36,122 nucleotides of DNA from positions 1 to 36,122 of the forward strand of contig NZ_VJNA01000026.1 of NCBI RefSeq assembly GCF_007556585.1, in the 5' to 3' direction. Positions 35,380-36,122 of this stretch are shown piece after piece; within the stretch, counting starts at the first letter, position 1, and each line of letters starts with the position of its first letter. Below the pieces are notes generated by a model. It made no database searches. It was not told the DNA's origin and saw only the letters and a list, made by a program, of their open reading frames with translations. The position numbers were made by a program, and so were the translations under genes. This DNA is from Tepidimonas aquatica. GTDB lineage: Bacteria; Pseudomonadota; Gammaproteobacteria; Burkholderiales; Burkholderiaceae_C.

Positions 35380-35664
35380 ATGGCCAAGGCCTACAAACTG
35401 GTCACGATTTTTTGCGAGGCGGTGCTGGAGCCGCTGGTGATCCGCGAGTTCGACAAACTCGGCATTGTCGGCTACACGGTCAGCGACTGCCGCGGCCGTG
35501 GCACCCACGGCGTGCGCAGCGGCAACTGGCGCATGAGCGCCAACGTGCGCATTGAGGTGATGTGCGACCTGGCCTTGAGCGACCGCTTGATGGACGCGCT
35601 GCAACCCTTTGACCGCGATTACGGGTTGCTGGTGGTGCGCAGCGACGTCGAAGTGCTCAACTGA
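35380..35664 (+). CDS. sbtB: PII-like regulator SbtB
   Basis: Trimeric PII-like protein that binds adenine nucleotides (AMP, cAMP) and can plug or tune SbtA. The 94-residue protein has the ferredoxin-like PII core, AKAYKLVTIFCEAVLEPLVIRE at the N-terminus and a T-loop region VSDCRGRGTHGVRSGNW. It ends at VEVLN with no C-terminal CGPxGC redox loop as seen in many cyanobacterial SbtB. The gene directly follows sbtA and is the last gene of the CO2-concentrating cluster. Confidence 0.9.
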   Translation: MAKAYKLVTIFCEAVLEPLVIREFDKLGIVGYTVSDCRGRGTHGVRSGNWRMSANVRIEVMCDLALSDRLMDALQPFDRDYGLLVVRSDVEVLN

Positions 35665-35761
35665 GCGCCAGCGGCGCAATACGCGCAATGGCCTCGCCGT
35701 GGTCGCGCATCGCCGCCTCGGTGTCATAGCGGGCCTGCAACGCCAGCCAGAAAGCCCGAGC
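35657..35761 (-). pseudogene. HigA-like antitoxin C-terminal fragment
   Basis: Minus-strand frame reading ARAFWLALQARYDTEAA then a charged tail to a stop that overlaps the end of sbtB. FW-x-x-LQ-x-x-YD is typical of the C-terminus of HigA/XRE-type addiction antitoxins. Only about 34 codons remain; an in-frame stop precedes them and no HTH or toxin is present. A relic. Confidence 0.4.
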
Positions 35762-35861
35762 ATGTCATGTGGTGCGCGCGCGCATATTCACCGACGCGTG
35801 CCGGCAGGCGGCTGGGCAGGGTGATATTGATTCTCTCGACCTTGCCTTCGAAGACCACACG
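35724..35861 (-). pseudogene. HicB-like antitoxin C-terminal fragment
   Basis: Minus-strand frame containing VERINITLPSRLPARVGEYARAH followed by CSGFLA, like the ribbon-helix-helix C-terminus of HicB antitoxins. There is no HicB N-terminal domain and no HicA toxin nearby. It overlaps the HigA-like fragment in another frame, suggesting a deletion joined two old antitoxin genes. Confidence 0.4.
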
Positions 35862-35947
35862 CTGCCGAGCCACAGCAAAAAAGCCGCAAGCGGCATCAGC
35901 GCCAGAAACACCCCGAGCACCAGCCCTTTAAGGATCGACTGAAACAT
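35765..35947 (-). CDS. Possible small membrane peptide
   Basis: A 60-codon frame whose first ~35 residues (MFQSILKGLVLGVFLALMPL...WLGSVW) form one strong hydrophobic helix. The rest is read through the HicB-like remnant in another frame. It may be a real short membrane protein with a scrambled tail, or chance. No ribosome site supports it. Confidence 0.2.
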   Translation of the reverse strand: MFQSILKGLVLGVFLALMPLAAFLLWLGSVWSSKARSRESISPCPAACRHASVNMRARTT

Positions 35948-35989
35948 GTCGACCGATCCTACCGTCAAAATACGCTTGCCGCTAGAAGG

Positions 35990-36122
35990 TGTAGGTGTCA
36001 GGTCCCGGACGATTGCATTGATCCGCGACGTCGTGCATTATTCATAGGTCGCGAGACGATGCGTGAGCTGATCGAGGAACTACGGAGGCAAAAGTCATGA
36101 TGGTTCGACTGCACAAGAACGC
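35990..36122 (+). mobile_element. Left end of a probable IS481-family insertion sequence
   Basis: Starts near TGTAGGTGTCAGGTCCCGG, a TGT-type end, and runs into a transposase-like start. The right end is outside the window, so boundaries and target duplication cannot be checked. Confidence 0.4.
36100..36122 (+). CDS. Transposase N-terminus (partial)
   Basis: GGAGG precedes ATGATGG. The few codons present give MVRLHKNA, which matches how many IS481-family transposases begin (MxVRLHKNA). The gene is cut by the window end. A Met one codon earlier could be the start. Confidence 0.45.

Overview
The window is GC-rich chromosomal DNA from a betaproteobacterium, most likely Burkholderiales. This rests on a DUF3579 gene divergent from argD-argF, the look of the housekeeping proteins, and strong G/C third-position bias. 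The taxon is inferred from gene content only. The organism carries form IA RuBisCO and an alpha-carboxysome, so it should be able to fix CO2, probably as a facultative or obligate chemolithoautotroph.

Left part (1-20.2 kb) is ordinary core genome in short operons on both strands: mutS, suhB, trmJ-cysE, darP-mog, pmbA, murI, a YqeY-type gene behind rpsU, a two-domain polyphosphate:AMP phosphotransferase, a YkgJ-type Cys-cluster protein, argD-argF, DUF3579, rpsT, a fatty acid desaturase, an rhlE-type helicase, apaH and a CorC/HlyC-type membrane protein. Its unusual part is an 84-bp tandem array (11581-12045). The array repeats the last codons and stop of argF five more times downstream of the gene, with a strictly alternating single-base variant.

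Right part (20.1-35.7 kb) is a complete CO2-concentrating locus. CbbR is divergent from a long co-directional series: cbbL-cbbS-csoS2-csoSCA-csoS4A-csoS4B-csoS1-csoS1-bacterioferritin-like-acRAF-mcdA-mcdB-cbbQ-cbbO-csoS1D-trypsin-like protease-sbtA-sbtB. Most gaps are short and several junctions are ATGA overlaps. Together these encode the enzyme (CbbLS), its scaffold (CsoS2), the carbonic anhydrase, the shell (CsoS1, CsoS4, CsoS1D), an assembly factor (acRAF), the positioning pair McdAB and the RuBisCO activase CbbQO. The locus ends with a sodium-dependent bicarbonate transporter and its PII-like partner. The least expected member is a cytosolic trypsin-fold protease between the shell protein CsoS1D and SbtA. 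CsoS2 is short (three N-repeats, about three M-repeats), and the CsoSCA N-terminus copies a CsoS2 RuBisCO-binding motif.

The right edge (35.66-36.12 kb) is a scar region. It has two toxin-antitoxin antitoxin fragments on the minus strand, then the beginning of what looks like an IS481-type insertion sequence cut by the window end. This fits a carboxysome module lying at a junction between core and mobile DNA.
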